The notes: generated by a model not told the origin, from the letters alone. DNA of 64,000 bases from an uncultured Paracoccaceae bacterium (GCA_947500005.1 CANMQJ010000008.1:170828-234827), one strand, 5' to 3'. Shown: positions 1 to 10,031, counted from the first letter of the stretch. Translations and numbers: made by a program.

Positions 1-414
1 GCCGGTTTCCAGGAAATCACCAAGATCTACTACACCGCCGGTTTCCACGAGCCGGGTGCGGGCCTGTCGGTGGCCACCAACCGCGAAGTGTTCGAGAGCC
101 TGTCGCCGGCGCATCAGAAGATCGTCGAGATCGCCTCGGCCGAATGTCACCAGTGGAACCTGGCGCAGTTCCTCACCAATAACGGTGCGGCGCTCCAGCG
201 TCTGCAGTCGGGTGGCGTGAAGATCATGGAATTCCCCGACTCCGTCTGGGATGCGTTCGGCCAGGCCAGCCAGGCCGTGCACGAAGAGAACCTGAGCGAC
301 GAACTCTACAAGAAGATCTATGACAGCGCGATGGCTTCGATGAAGTCCTCCTCGGCCTGGATCGAGGCGTCCTCGGGTGTCTATACCAGCCAGCGCGACC
401 GCGTCCTGGGCTGA
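1..414 (+). CDS. TRAP transporter substrate-binding protein, DctP family (5' partial)
   Basis: The reading frame is open from the first base, so the gene begins outside the window; 137 C-terminal residues are present. The stretch YYTAGFHEPG followed by a helical segment (SLSPAHQKIVEIASAE) is typical of the C-terminal half of DctP-type periplasmic receptors, where the tyrosine/tryptophan-rich strand closes over the ligand. It ends with a short polar tail. The DctQ and DctM permease genes follow on the same strand after a strong hairpin at 436-464, an arrangement that lets the receptor be made in excess of the membrane subunits. The substrate cannot be read from this fragment. Confidence 0.88.
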   Translation, partial: AGFQEITKIYYTAGFHEPGAGLSVATNREVFESLSPAHQKIVEIASAECHQWNLAQFLTNNGAALQRLQSGGVKIMEFPDSVWDAFGQASQAVHEENLSDELYKKIYDSAMASMKSSSAWIEASSGVYTSQRDRVLG

Positions 415-435
415 GACGACACTATCGACTGATCG

Positions 436-464
436 GATCCCCCGCCGCGAGGCGGGGGGTCTTT
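436..464 (+). terminator. Rho-independent terminator or attenuator after the TRAP receptor gene
   Basis: An 11-bp GC-rich stem (436-446 with 451-461) closes a GCGA tetraloop and is followed by TTT. It lies between the receptor and the permease genes, so it probably causes partial termination and differential expression inside the TRAP operon. Confidence 0.75.
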
Positions 465-531
465 CCCGTTGCGGGGCGCGGCCTGGGGAAGGACGCGGCG
501 CCCGGCGCGACAGACTGCTAGCGGGGGCCCC

Positions 532-1458
532 ATGCAGGAAGAGACCGGCATCTCTGTCCTTGGCGCTTTGTGGAACGGACTGATCTGGGTCCTGTCGAAC
601 ATCGCCGAGGCGTTCTACAATTTCGGCTACGCCATCTCCCATCCGTCGCTCTGGCTGGACTGGTCGGACAAGGAAGCGGTGATGCGCTTCGTCTATTACG
701 GCGGATCGACCGAGTTCTTCTTCGTCGTCTTCACGGCCTTCCTGGTCGTGACCGCCATCGGCATGTGGTCGAACCGGTTCATGTGGGGCGTGGTGCGGGG
801 GCTGGAAGGGTTTGCCAACACCACCGGCCGCTTCTTTGCCTGGGCGGGCCTGCTGATGGTGATCCAGCAGATCGTGATCGTCTTCATGCAGCGGGTCTTT
901 GCCCGGCCGGACATGGCCTTTGGCCTGGGCATTCCGTTCGAGATGGATATCAGCTGGTTCGCGGAGGAGCTGAAGCTCTACAACGCGATGGTGGTCTGCC
1001 TCTGCGTGACCTACACATTCGTGCAGGGCGGACATGTGCGGGTCGACCTGATCTATTCCGGCGTGTCGCACCGCACCAAGCGGGTGATCGACATGACGGG
1101 CTCGCTCCTGTTCATGATGCCTGCCGCGGTGGTGACCTGGATGTATGGTTGGTATTTCCTGTGGCGCCACCTGATCGTGCCGAAACCCTCGGCCAGCGAC
1201 ACGCTGGACCGGCTGGTGATGAAGGCGCGCGCGATGCGCTGGAACGTCGAGACCATCGGTTTCAGCCCGAACGGGTTCAACGCCTATTTCCTGTTCAAGA
1301 TCCTGCTGGTGATCTTTGCGGGCATGGTCTTCATCCACGCCATCGCCTTCTTCTACCGGTCCTACCTGGAATTCGTCGAAGGCGAGGGGAGCGCGGGCAA
1401 GTACCTTGACCGCGACAGCCTGGGCGAGGGCGAAGAAGCCTATGAAGGCGCACATTAA
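532..1458 (+). CDS. TRAP transporter small permease subunit (DctQ family)
   Basis: Inner-membrane small subunit of the TRAP system, 308 residues from the ATG at 532. That is longer than the usual 160-200 because of an N-terminal extension and a loop before the last helix. Hydrophobic helices are visible near residues 60-82, 100-125, 150-170, 185-210 and 255-280. The signature GGHVRVDLIY, conserved in DctQ proteins at the end of the third segment, is intact. The longer frame from 469 runs into the preceding terminator, so the ATG at 532 was preferred although its ribosome site is weak. It sits 17 nt before the large subunit gene. Confidence 0.88.
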   Translation: MQEETGISVLGALWNGLIWVLSNIAEAFYNFGYAISHPSLWLDWSDKEAVMRFVYYGGSTEFFFVVFTAFLVVTAIGMWSNRFMWGVVRGLEGFANTTGRFFAWAGLLMVIQQIVIVFMQRVFARPDMAFGLGIPFEMDISWFAEELKLYNAMVVCLCVTYTFVQGGHVRVDLIYSGVSHRTKRVIDMTGSLLFMMPAAVVTWMYGWYFLWRHLIVPKPSASDTLDRLVMKARAMRWNVETIGFSPNGFNAYFLFKILLVIFAGMVFIHAIAFFYRSYLEFVEGEGSAGKYLDRDSLGEGEEAYEGAH

Positions 1459-1475
1459 GTTTAGGGACTAGAACC

Positions 1476-3830
1476 ATGCTCTTCGGTCTTGATGGCGTCG
1501 AAATCGGCCTCATTATCGTGTTCATCTGCCTTTTCGGAGGCATCCTGTCCGGCTTTCCGGTGGCTTTCGCCATCGGCGGAGCCGGCATCATCTCCTTCGG
1601 GATCATCGCGGCGCTGGACAGCGCGGGCCTGCTGATCCACCAGGCGATCGACAGCTCTTCGGCGATGTATCGCGAGCTGGTCAATTCGGGCGTGCGGCCC
1701 GACTCGATCTCGATCTTCCGATACCCCGAGCTTCCGCGCATCGGCGAGCCGGTCTTCCCGCAGGGATGGGAAACCGCGCTGGACCGCAACATTTCGTTCA
1801 TCGTGAACCGCATGAACGAGCGGGTGCTGGCCGGTCAGTCGATCGAGACGCTGCTGGCGGTGCTGATGTTCGTTCTCATGGGCATCACGCTGGAACGTTC
1901 GAAGATCGCCAACGACCTGCTGACCACCATGGCGCGGGTCTTTGGCCCGCTTCCGGGCGGTCTGGCCGTGTCCATCGTGGTGGTCGGCGCGTTCCTGGCG
2001 GCCTCGACGGGCATCGTCGGGGCGACCGTGGTGACGATGGGCCTGCTGGCTCTGCCCACCATGCTGCGCAACAACTATTCGCCGGAACTGGCGACGGGCG
2101 TGATCGCGGCCTCGGGCACGCTGGGGCAGATCATCCCTCCCTCGATCGTCATCGTTCTGCTGGGCACGCTGGCGGGCGATCTCTATTCCACTGCGCAGGA
2201 AGCGCGCGCGGTCGAGGCGGGCTGTACCGATGCGCTCACCTATCTGGGTGAGCCGGCGGTGGTTTCGGTGGGGACGCTGTTTCAGGCGGCGCTGTTGCCG
2301 GGGATCCTGCTGGCGCTGCTTTACGCGGCCTATGCCTTCGGCTTCGCACTGCTCAATCCGGAAAAGGCGCCGGCGGTCGAATTGTCCGGTGGATCGGGCG
2401 AGGCGGTCACCCGCGGCGAGGGCCTGACCTGGTTTTTGTTCGCGCCGGTGGGGCTGATCGTGGGGGCGATCCTGCTGGGGCAGGTGGGCATCATCGGCAG
2501 CCAGAGCGTCACCGTGTCGGGCTTTTCCGACGCCACCGAGGCGGCGAGCCTGCGCACGAACGTGTCCGAGGAATGCCGCGCGTCGATGATCGAGCTGCAC
2601 GGGCAGGCGGCCTGGGACCGGGCCTTGGCCGAGCAGCAGCAGATCGAGGACGCCGGTGGTGCCGAGATGGCACATCGGCTGAGCGAGGAAGAGCTTGCCG
2701 CCGCGCTGGAGGCCAAGATCGCAAATGCCGCGCCCATCGGGACCGGCGTCGCGGTGATCGTGGTGCTGCTGGGGCTGACGCTGATCCTGGGCCGGGGTAT
2801 CGCGCCCTCGGCCGATGCGCGGCCGCTCGCCATCGGCGGGCTGGGGCTGGTGCTGGCGCTGCTGGCCGATATCCTGCTGATCGGGCCCACGACCTCTTCG
2901 GGGGTGACCTGGTTGATCCTGGCCATCCCGATCCTGATCGCGCTCTGGGGGTGCCGGACCGCGGCGGCGCGCTGTGCGCGGAACGACCTGATCCGGGTGG
3001 TCTTTCCGCCGCTGGTGCTGATCATCGCGGTGCTTGGCTCGATCCTGGGTGGTGTCACCAACCCGACGCCTGCCGCGGCGCTGGGCGCGGGTGGCGCGAT
3101 CATGCTGGCCGCCTATCGCAAGCTCCAGGAGCAGGACCAGTCGAGCCGGATCATCATCTGGGCCACCTTCGCGATCATCATCTGCCTGCTGATCGGGGTG
3201 AATTTCGACCTGCGGGTGAACCAGGGCGGGGTCTCGGTCGAGAGCTGGATCGCCTTCATCGCGGCCTATGGCGCCTATCTCTTCGCTCTGTTCGGCCTGC
3301 TGTTCGCCTGTTGGGTGCTGTTCTCCTCGGGGGTGTTGACGCCGGTGGTGCGCGAGACGGCCAAGGTGACCTCGATGGTGTTCACCATCCTGATCGGCTC
3401 CCAACTGCTGAACCTGGTGGTGATCTCCTTCGGGGGCGAGCATTACATCCAGCAGTTCCTCAAGAGCTTCGACAACGAGTTCACGGTCTTCCTGATCGTG
3501 ATGCTGGTGCTGTTCATCCTGGGCTTCGTGCTCGATTTCCTCGAGATCATCTATATCGTGATCCCGATCGTCGGGCCGGTGATCTATGGCGGATCCTTCG
3601 ATCCGAAATGGGTGACGATCATGGTGGCGGTGAACCTCCAGACCTCGTTCCTGACGCCGCCCTTCGGGTTCGCGCTGTTCTACCTGCGGGGTGTCGCGCC
3701 GCCGGAGATCACCACGGCGCATATCTATCGCGGGGTTCTTCCCTTCGTCCTCATCCAGGTGCTGGGGCTCGCGATCCTGTGGTTCTTCCCGGCGATCGTG
3801 ACCATCGTGCCGGCACTGATCCCGAACTGA
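1476..3830 (+). CDS. TRAP transporter large permease subunit (DctM family), extended form
   Basis: Large membrane subunit that carries solute and sodium. At 784 residues it is much longer than the usual 420-440. The N-terminal half has the DctM core: GFPVAFAIGGAG, the STGIVGATVVTMGLLALP segment and IIPPSIVIVLLG with its double proline. Two insertions account for the length: about 50 soluble residues near positions 55-110, and a block from about 305 to 520 with a polar section (about 345-400, containing Cys) flanked by extra helices. The C-terminal DctM part continues to FLTPPFGFALFYLRG. Hydrophobic segments run to the end. It forms one operon with the preceding DctQ gene. Confidence 0.9.
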   Translation: MLFGLDGVEIGLIIVFICLFGGILSGFPVAFAIGGAGIISFGIIAALDSAGLLIHQAIDSSSAMYRELVNSGVRPDSISIFRYPELPRIGEPVFPQGWETALDRNISFIVNRMNERVLAGQSIETLLAVLMFVLMGITLERSKIANDLLTTMARVFGPLPGGLAVSIVVVGAFLAASTGIVGATVVTMGLLALPTMLRNNYSPELATGVIAASGTLGQIIPPSIVIVLLGTLAGDLYSTAQEARAVEAGCTDALTYLGEPAVVSVGTLFQAALLPGILLALLYAAYAFGFALLNPEKAPAVELSGGSGEAVTRGEGLTWFLFAPVGLIVGAILLGQVGIIGSQSVTVSGFSDATEAASLRTNVSEECRASMIELHGQAAWDRALAEQQQIEDAGGAEMAHRLSEEELAAALEAKIANAAPIGTGVAVIVVLLGLTLILGRGIAPSADARPLAIGGLGLVLALLADILLIGPTTSSGVTWLILAIPILIALWGCRTAAARCARNDLIRVVFPPLVLIIAVLGSILGGVTNPTPAAALGAGGAIMLAAYRKLQEQDQSSRIIIWATFAIIICLLIGVNFDLRVNQGGVSVESWIAFIAAYGAYLFALFGLLFACWVLFSSGVLTPVVRETAKVTSMVFTILIGSQLLNLVVISFGGEHYIQQFLKSFDNEFTVFLIVMLVLFILGFVLDFLEIIYIVIPIVGPVIYGGSFDPKWVTIMVAVNLQTSFLTPPFGFALFYLRGVAPPEITTAHIYRGVLPFVLIQVLGLAILWFFPAIVTIVPALIPN

Positions 3831-3853
3831 GCGGGCGCGGACGATCCGACGGA

Positions 3854-3877
3854 AAAGGGGGCCTTACGGCCCCCTTT
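3854..3877 (+). terminator. Rho-independent terminator of the TRAP operon
   Basis: Ten-base arms AAAGGGGGCC (3854-3863) and GGCCCCCTTT (3868-3877) enclose a TTAC loop, with a T-containing tail. It follows the dctM stop codon by 23 nt. Confidence 0.85.
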
Positions 3878-3892
3878 GCTTTCTCATTGGGT

Positions 3893-3958
3893 GGGGGCGC
3901 TGCCCCCGTCGCGCGTGCCGCGCGACTCCCCCCGGGATATTTCGGGCAAGAGGAAGGG
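3893..3958 (+). repeat. Intergenic repeat, copy A
   Basis: Hairpin GGGGG-CGCTG-CCCCC (3893-3907), a second GCGCG hairpin, then the core GGGATATTTCGGGCAAGAGG. The same elements recur at eight other intergenic places in the window. This copy lies in the gap between two converging genes. Confidence 0.7.
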
Positions 3959-3963
3959 TTGGG

Positions 3964-5052
3964 TCAGCGCCCCGGGGCGAGCTCGGCGCGGATGGCATCG
4001 CCATGTTCGCCGCGTTCCGGGATCGGGCCGGGGCGGTGCGTCTGGCCGTCGAACCTCGGGGCGGGGGCGGCCTGGAGGGTGCCTTCGGCCTCGATCCATG
4101 TCTGCCGTGCGCGGTTCATCTCGTGCGCGGCGGCCTCGGACGGGGTGAGGATGGGGGCGACGCAGGCATCGGTGCCGAGGAACAGCTCCTCCCAATGGGC
4201 GCGGGGGTGTTGCGCGAAGTGCCCGGCAAGCCGGGCGGTGAGAAGCGGCCAGGCGGCCGGGTCGTATTGTTTCTGGAACTCGGGGTCCCCGGTGAGCCCC
4301 ATCAGCTCGAGAAAGCGCGCGTAGAACTTGGGCTCCAGCGCCTGGATCGAAATGAAGCCGCCATCGGCGCAGGCATAGGACCGGCTCCAATGCGGGCCGT
4401 CGAGCAGGCTTTGCCCGCGCCTGTCCGAGAGCCCGCCGGCCTGGCGCAGGCTCATCAGCAGGTTCATCATGTGGGCCGATCCGTCATAGATCGCGGCATC
4501 GACCACGGTGCCCCTGCCGGTGGCGCGGGCATTGAGGATGCCGGCGAGCAGTCCCGTGACGAGATACATCGCCCCGCCGCCGATGTCGCCCACCAGCGTG
4601 GCCGGGGTCTGGGGCGGGTCTCCGGGCGCGGAGGCGTACCACATGGCGCCCGAAAGCGAGATGTAGTTGAAATCGTGGCCCGCGGCATGGGCCAGCGGGC
4701 CGGTCTGGCCCCATCCGGTCATGCGGCCGTAGACGAGCGCGGGGTTGAGCGCGTGGCACGCCTCGGGGCCGAGGCCCAGTTTCTCCATGACGCCAGGGCG
4801 AAAGCCTTCGATCAGACCGTCGGCGGTGGCGATGAGGGCCTTGGCGGTGGCGAGGTCGTCCGGGTCCTTGAGGTCGAGCGCGATGGAGCGTTTGCCGCGA
4901 TCGAGCAGCGAGCGCTCGGGCATGCCCGGCGTCACGCCGCCGCCCTTGCGGTGGATCACGATGACTTCGGCGCCGAGGTCGGCCAGCGTCATGGCGGCGA
5001 AAGGGCCGGGGCCGAGCCCCTCTATCTCGACGATGCGGATGCCTGAAAGCAT
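3964..5052 (-). CDS. Alpha-methylacyl-CoA racemase, CaiB/BaiF family
   Basis: Predicted to interconvert (2R)- and (2S)-methylacyl-CoA thioesters in the cytoplasm, a step that lets branched chains enter beta-oxidation. The 362-residue length matches the mycobacterial racemase MCR. The family start (GLGPGPFAAMTLADLGAEV) is clear. The catalytic pair falls at the expected numbering: His126 in AGHDFNYISLSGAM and Asp156 in VGDIGGGAMYLV. This separates it from CoA-transferases of the same fold, which use an Asp nucleophile. It is divergent from a crotonase gene across a 146-bp gap, consistent with a shared acyl-CoA role. The ATG at 5052 follows a GGAAACC-type ribosome site. Confidence 0.88.
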   Translation of the reverse strand: MLSGIRIVEIEGLGPGPFAAMTLADLGAEVIVIHRKGGGVTPGMPERSLLDRGKRSIALDLKDPDDLATAKALIATADGLIEGFRPGVMEKLGLGPEACHALNPALVYGRMTGWGQTGPLAHAAGHDFNYISLSGAMWYASAPGDPPQTPATLVGDIGGGAMYLVTGLLAGILNARATGRGTVVDAAIYDGSAHMMNLLMSLRQAGGLSDRRGQSLLDGPHWSRSYACADGGFISIQALEPKFYARFLELMGLTGDPEFQKQYDPAAWPLLTARLAGHFAQHPRAHWEELFLGTDACVAPILTPSEAAAHEMNRARQTWIEAEGTLQAAPAPRFDGQTHRPGPIPERGEHGDAIRAELAPGR

Positions 5053-5198
5053 GTGGTTTCCTTTCGTTTCCGGGCAGGTTTCCGGGGTGTGCGCGGGATT
5101 GCAAGCGGGGCTGCGCGCGACGTGGGGTCATTTCGCGGGGTACTGTGCAGCGGGCGGGAGGCGTGCTTGTCTCGTGCCGAGACGACAGGGAGGAAGAC

Positions 5199-6059
5199 AT
5201 GGCGACAATCGCTTACGAGAAGGATGGCCGGATCGCACGGATCACGCTGAACCGGCCGGAGGTGATGAACGCGATCAACGACGAGCTGCCGGTGGACCTG
5301 GCCGAGGCGGTGGCGCGCGCGGATGCCGATCCGGGCGTGCATGTGATGGTTCTGTCCGGTCGGGGCGAGGCGTTCTGCGCCGGCTATGACCTGACTTTCT
5401 ACGCCGAGGCGAACGGGTCGAACAACGTCACGCAGGAGATGCCCTGGGACCCGATCAAGGATTACCGGTTCATGTGGGCCAACACGCAGCATTTCATGGC
5501 GCTGTGGCGGGCAATGAAGCCGGTGATCTGCAAGGTGCATGGCCATGCCGTGGCCGGCGGGTCGGACATCGCGCTGTGTTCGGACATGATCATCATGGGG
5601 GAGAATGCGCGGATCGGCTACATGCCGACGCGGGTCTGGGGGTGTCCCACCACCGCGATGTGGGTCTACCGGATGGGCCCGGAGCGGGCCAAGCGGATGC
5701 TGTTCACCGGCGACAAGATCACCGGGCGCGAGGCGGCCGAGATGGGGCTTGTCCTGAAAGCCGTGCCCGAGACGGAGTTGGACGACGCGGTCGAGGAGAT
5801 GGCGGCGCGGATGGCGAGCGTGCCCATCAACCAGCTGGCCATGCAGAAGCTGGTCATCAACAACGCGATGGAGCAGATGGGCCTGATGCAGACACAGCGG
5901 CTGGCCACCATATTCGACGGGATCACGCGGCATTCGCCGGAGGGGCTGAACTTCAAGGCCTTCGCGGAGCAGAGCGGGTGGAAACAGGCGGTGAACGAGC
6001 GCGATGAGGGAACATGGGACTGGACCGCGAACGCGCCCTTGCCGAAATCGAACCGGTAA
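5199..6059 (+). CDS. Enoyl-CoA hydratase/isomerase family protein (crotonase)
   Basis: Crotonase-fold enzyme of 286 residues acting on an acyl-CoA in the cytoplasm. The oxyanion-hole regions are visible: GRGEAFCAGYDLTFY near residues 55-70 and HGHAVAGGSDIALCSD near 113-128. The insertion between them (AEANGSNNVTQEMPWDPIKDY) is longer than in short-chain hydratases and may shape the acyl pocket. The frame is open upstream to 5145, but the ATG at 5199 has a good AGGGAGGAAG ribosome site. The exact reaction (hydratase, isomerase or hydrolase) is not decided by the sequence. It is divergent from the methylacyl-CoA racemase gene. Confidence 0.87.
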   Translation: MATIAYEKDGRIARITLNRPEVMNAINDELPVDLAEAVARADADPGVHVMVLSGRGEAFCAGYDLTFYAEANGSNNVTQEMPWDPIKDYRFMWANTQHFMALWRAMKPVICKVHGHAVAGGSDIALCSDMIIMGENARIGYMPTRVWGCPTTAMWVYRMGPERAKRMLFTGDKITGREAAEMGLVLKAVPETELDDAVEEMAARMASVPINQLAMQKLVINNAMEQMGLMQTQRLATIFDGITRHSPEGLNFKAFAEQSGWKQAVNERDEGTWDWTANAPLPKSNR

Positions 6060-6142
6060 GGCAGGCGCGCGACAGAGTTGCCATGACGGCAGGCGGACCT
6101 TAGCGTCGGGGGAACAGGGTTTTTCCACGCGGGGGACACAGG

Positions 6143-7435
6143 GTGCGCATCTCGATCCTGGTCGCGATTTTCCTGGGCGCCGCGCTGCTCGTGCTGGCGC
6201 TGCTGCGGCTGCATCCGCCCGACCGGCTGACCATCGCCGCAGGGCCCGAGAATGGCGCCTATGCCGCCATCGCGCAGCGCTATCGCGAGATCCTGGCGCG
6301 GGACGGCATCACGCTCGAGATCGTGCCCACGGCGGGATCGGTCGAGAATGCCCGGCTGATCGCCTCGCGCGCGGTCGATGTCGCGCTGCTTCAGGGCGGG
6401 ATCGACGTTCCCGAGCCCGGCGCCGAGGCGATCGGCGCCGTGTTCTTCGAGCCGCTGGTCTTCCTGGTGCGCGCGGGGGCAGAGATTTCGGGCAACCCGG
6501 CGCTCTGGTCGGGGTTGCGCATCAATAGCGGGCAGGAGGGGTCGGGCACTGCTGCGGCCTTTCGCGACCTCGAGGCGGCGGTGGGACTGCCGCCCGACCG
6601 GAACACGCATCTGTCGGTGAGCTATGCCGAGTCCATCGCGGCATTGCTGCGGGGGGAAATCGACATCGCGGTTTTCGTGGCGCCCATCGATGCGCCCTAC
6701 CTGGTCGCGGCCTACGGAGATGAGCGGCTGCACTTCCTGCGACTTGTCCATACCGAGGCGATTTCGCGCCGCATGGTCTATGCCGATACGGTGACGGTCC
6801 CGGCGGGGGCGATTTCGCTGGACCCGGTGCTGCCGATCGGGGCCTTCTCGCTGGTGGCCCTCAAGGCGCGGCTCGCCGTCGTTCCCGACCTGCACCCGGC
6901 GCTGGTGAACCGGCTGACCATGGCGGCGATGGAACTGCATCGCGAGCGCGGGATCATTACCGAGCATCAGACCTTTCCCTCGGTCGAGGGGGCGCGGCTG
7001 CCGGTCAACAACGCCGCCCGACAACTGATCGTCGAGGGGCCGTCGACCTGGCATGACTGGCTGCCCTACTGGATCGCGGCGCAGATCAACCGCGTGCTGC
7101 TGCTGCTGTTGCCTTTCGTCTTCATCGTGTTGCCGCTGTTGCAGGCGCTGCCCGGGATCTATGCCTTCTTCATGCGCTGGCGGGTCTGGCAATATTATCC
7201 CGAACTGGGTCGGATCGAGGAGGAACTGGCCGCGCGGCCCGAGGGCGCGGCGCTGGACCAGTTGCAGGCACGGCTAGAGGCGGTGGAGGCGCGTCTGGCC
7301 GGGATGCGCCTGCCGGTGGCCTATCGGCAGGGGCAATACGACACGCGGCTGCATATCGACCTTATTCACAAGCGCATCGAGGCGTTGCGCGACGACTGGG
7401 AAGAGGCGCGGGGTCCGGTCAGTAACGAGCCTTGA
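6143..7435 (+). CDS. TAXI-family TRAP solute-binding protein, membrane-anchored, orphan
   Basis: A 430-residue protein starting with GTG at 6143. An N-terminal hydrophobic helix (about 3-20) leads into a TAXI-type receptor domain: LTIAAGPENGAYAAIAQRY, IVPTAGSVENARLI, VDVALLQGG and the matching second lobe to about residue 300. Unlike ordinary periplasmic receptors it then has a second hydrophobic segment (about 315-350, rich in Leu/Val/Phe) and a charged, probably coiled-coil tail (about 355-425). It should therefore sit in the membrane with its binding domain in the periplasm. No TRAP permease gene adjoins it, so it may work as a sensor or scaffold, or pair with a distant permease. Its 3' end overlaps the convergent EamA gene by 17 nt. 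Confidence 0.82.
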   Translation: MRISILVAIFLGAALLVLALLRLHPPDRLTIAAGPENGAYAAIAQRYREILARDGITLEIVPTAGSVENARLIASRAVDVALLQGGIDVPEPGAEAIGAVFFEPLVFLVRAGAEISGNPALWSGLRINSGQEGSGTAAAFRDLEAAVGLPPDRNTHLSVSYAESIAALLRGEIDIAVFVAPIDAPYLVAAYGDERLHFLRLVHTEAISRRMVYADTVTVPAGAISLDPVLPIGAFSLVALKARLAVVPDLHPALVNRLTMAAMELHRERGIITEHQTFPSVEGARLPVNNAARQLIVEGPSTWHDWLPYWIAAQINRVLLLLLPFVFIVLPLLQALPGIYAFFMRWRVWQYYPELGRIEEELAARPEGAALDQLQARLEAVEARLAGMRLPVAYRQGQYDTRLHIDLIHKRIEALRDDWEEARGPVSNEP

Positions 7436-8402
7436 TCCCCGCGGCGCGGGCGATGCGGCGGGCTTTCTGCTGTTCGCGCAGGAAGACGAAAAGCCCGGCA
7501 CCGGCAATCAGCGCCATACCGATCCAGACCTCCCAGTCGGGCAGTTCCGACCAGATCGCCCAGCCCCAGAACACCGCGAGCGGCAGGCCCACGTATTCGA
7601 AGGGCGCGGCGGTGGCTGCGTCGGCCAGGCGGTAGCCCTGGCTGAGGCAATAGCCGACGATGGCCGAGTTGACGCCGAGCCCGATCAGGTAGGGCCAGTC
7701 TGCGTCAGCAGGCCATGTCCAGGCGCGCAGCAGGAAGATCACGCTCTGGTTCTCGGCCCCTTCGGCAAAGCGGCCATCGCCCGCGACGAGGTAGAAGGCC
7801 AGAGAGACGAGGAGAAAGCTGCCCTGGATATAGACCGAGAGCGCCGAGGCCTGGGTGGTCGCGCCCAGCTTGCGCGTCATCAACTGGTTGAGCGCGTAGA
7901 AGAGCGCCGCGAGCATCGGCAGCAGCAGGACGATGCGGCTGACCTCCAGCGTCTCGCCGCCTTCCCAGGGTCGCTGCATGATCAGCGCGCCGGCAAAGCC
8001 CACCACCACCGCGCCGATCCGCAGGGGGCCCACCTTTTCGCCCAGGATCGGAATGGACAGGAGCGTGATGAAGAGCGGGGCCACGAAGAACAGCGCCGTC
8101 GCCTCGGCCAGGGGCAGGACCGCGAGGGCGGCGAAATAGGTCATGTTGGCGATCACCACCAGCAGCCCGCGCAGGAAATGCAGCCCCGGCTGCCGGGTGC
8201 GCAGGATGGACCAGCCGCCCTCGAACTGGACCATGGCCAGAGAGAAGAGAATGCCGATCCCCGAGCGCAGAAAGACCAGTTGGTGCAGGGGATAGCCGCC
8301 CGACAGCTCCTTGATCAGCATGTCGTTGGCCGAGATGGCGGTAACGCCGATGATGATGAAGACGATGCCGGCACCGGGCCGGTTCAACGCGCTTGTCGTC
8401 AT
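7419..8402 (-). CDS. EamA/DMT-family membrane transporter
   Basis: Inner-membrane protein of 327 residues with about ten hydrophobic helices, the pattern of the drug/metabolite transporter superfamily with two EamA repeats. Segments such as AISANDMLIKELSGGYPLHQLVFLR at the start and VGLPLAVFWGWAIWSELPD near the end are characteristic of Rhodobacteraceae DMT exporters. The first in-frame ATG with a fitting family start is at 8402 (MTTSALNRPG); a longer frame to 8573 would add an implausible N-terminus and run into the divergent gene. Substrate unknown. It converges on and overlaps the TAXI gene by 17 nt. Confidence 0.85.
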   Translation of the reverse strand: MTTSALNRPGAGIVFIIIGVTAISANDMLIKELSGGYPLHQLVFLRSGIGILFSLAMVQFEGGWSILRTRQPGLHFLRGLLVVIANMTYFAALAVLPLAEATALFFVAPLFITLLSIPILGEKVGPLRIGAVVVGFAGALIMQRPWEGGETLEVSRIVLLLPMLAALFYALNQLMTRKLGATTQASALSVYIQGSFLLVSLAFYLVAGDGRFAEGAENQSVIFLLRAWTWPADADWPYLIGLGVNSAIVGYCLSQGYRLADAATAAPFEYVGLPLAVFWGWAIWSELPDWEVWIGMALIAGAGLFVFLREQQKARRIARAAGIKARY

Positions 8403-8565
8403 GTCGTTATTCCCTGGGGCAAGCAGGATCGCGGCCCGGACCGGGCCTATCGCTATCACAAAGGGCAGTCCTGTCCATGTCTCATTTGCCCACTGCCATG
8501 TTGCGGAGCGCGGGAGGCCGTGGCACCAATGGCGCGAGCCTTTGGTGTCGAGGAGGAACCCGGCC

Positions 8566-9096
8566 ATGCACATGAGCGATGAAAGAGAGATCGCAGCGCC
8601 CCGCGAAACCGTCTATGCCGCCCTGCTCGATCCCGATGTGCTGAAGGCCTGCGTGCCCGGCGCGCAGGAGGTCGCCGGCAACCCGCAGGACGGGTATGAC
8701 GCCGTGGTCACGCAGAAGGTCGGCCCCGTCAAGGCGACTTTCAAGGGGACGGTGACCATGTCGGACATGGTCGAGAACGAGAAGCTGACCATCGCCGGGG
8801 AAGGCAAGGGCGGCGCCGCGGGCTTTGCCAAGGGCGGCGCGCAGGTCACACTGGCGGAGACCGAGAGCGGCGGCACGCTGCTGTCCTACGAGGTCGATGC
8901 CAAGGTGGGCGGCAAGCTTGCGCAGCTGGGCAGCCGGCTGATTGACGGCTTCGCCAAGAAGATGGCCGACCAGTTCTTCCAGAACCTGCAGGAACGGATC
9001 GAGGGCCCGGCCGACGAGGGCCCGGACGAGGCCGGCGAAGCACCGGCTGCGGCGGAGAAGAAGGGCTGGTTCGGGCGTCGCACGGGCAAGGCGTGA
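8566..9096 (+). CDS. CoxG-like SRPBCC family protein
   Basis: A 176-residue protein with the START/SRPBCC fold of CoxG (CO dehydrogenase subunit G family): [21 protein letters not shown] at the start, a middle segment [13 protein letters not shown], and [26 protein letters not shown] at the end of the domain (to about 140). A Glu/Ala/Pro-rich linker and basic end ([10 protein letters not shown]) follow, similar to CoxG tails proposed to touch the membrane. No CO dehydrogenase genes are nearby, so the name is only a family label. AGGAGG lies upstream of the ATG at 8566; a second ATG at 8572 is possible. The next gene starts only 8 nt downstream, suggesting an operon with the ABC exporter. Confidence 0.82.
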   Translation: MHMSDEREIAAPRETVYAALLDPDVLKACVPGAQEVAGNPQDGYDAVVTQKVGPVKATFKGTVTMSDMVENEKLTIAGEGKGGAAGFAKGGAQVTLAETESGGTLLSYEVDAKVGGKLAQLGSRLIDGFAKKMADQFFQNLQERIEGPADEGPDEAGEAPAAAEKKGWFGRRTGKA

Positions 9097-9104
9097 CGCG
9101 CGGG

Positions 9105-10027
<923 letters not shown>

Positions 10028-10031
<4 letters not shown>

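Noticed and set aside
1461..3722. 753-codon minus-strand open frame opposite dctM
   Set aside because: Rich in Arg, His, Gln and Asp repeats without family pattern; a shadow of the real gene in a high-GC genome.
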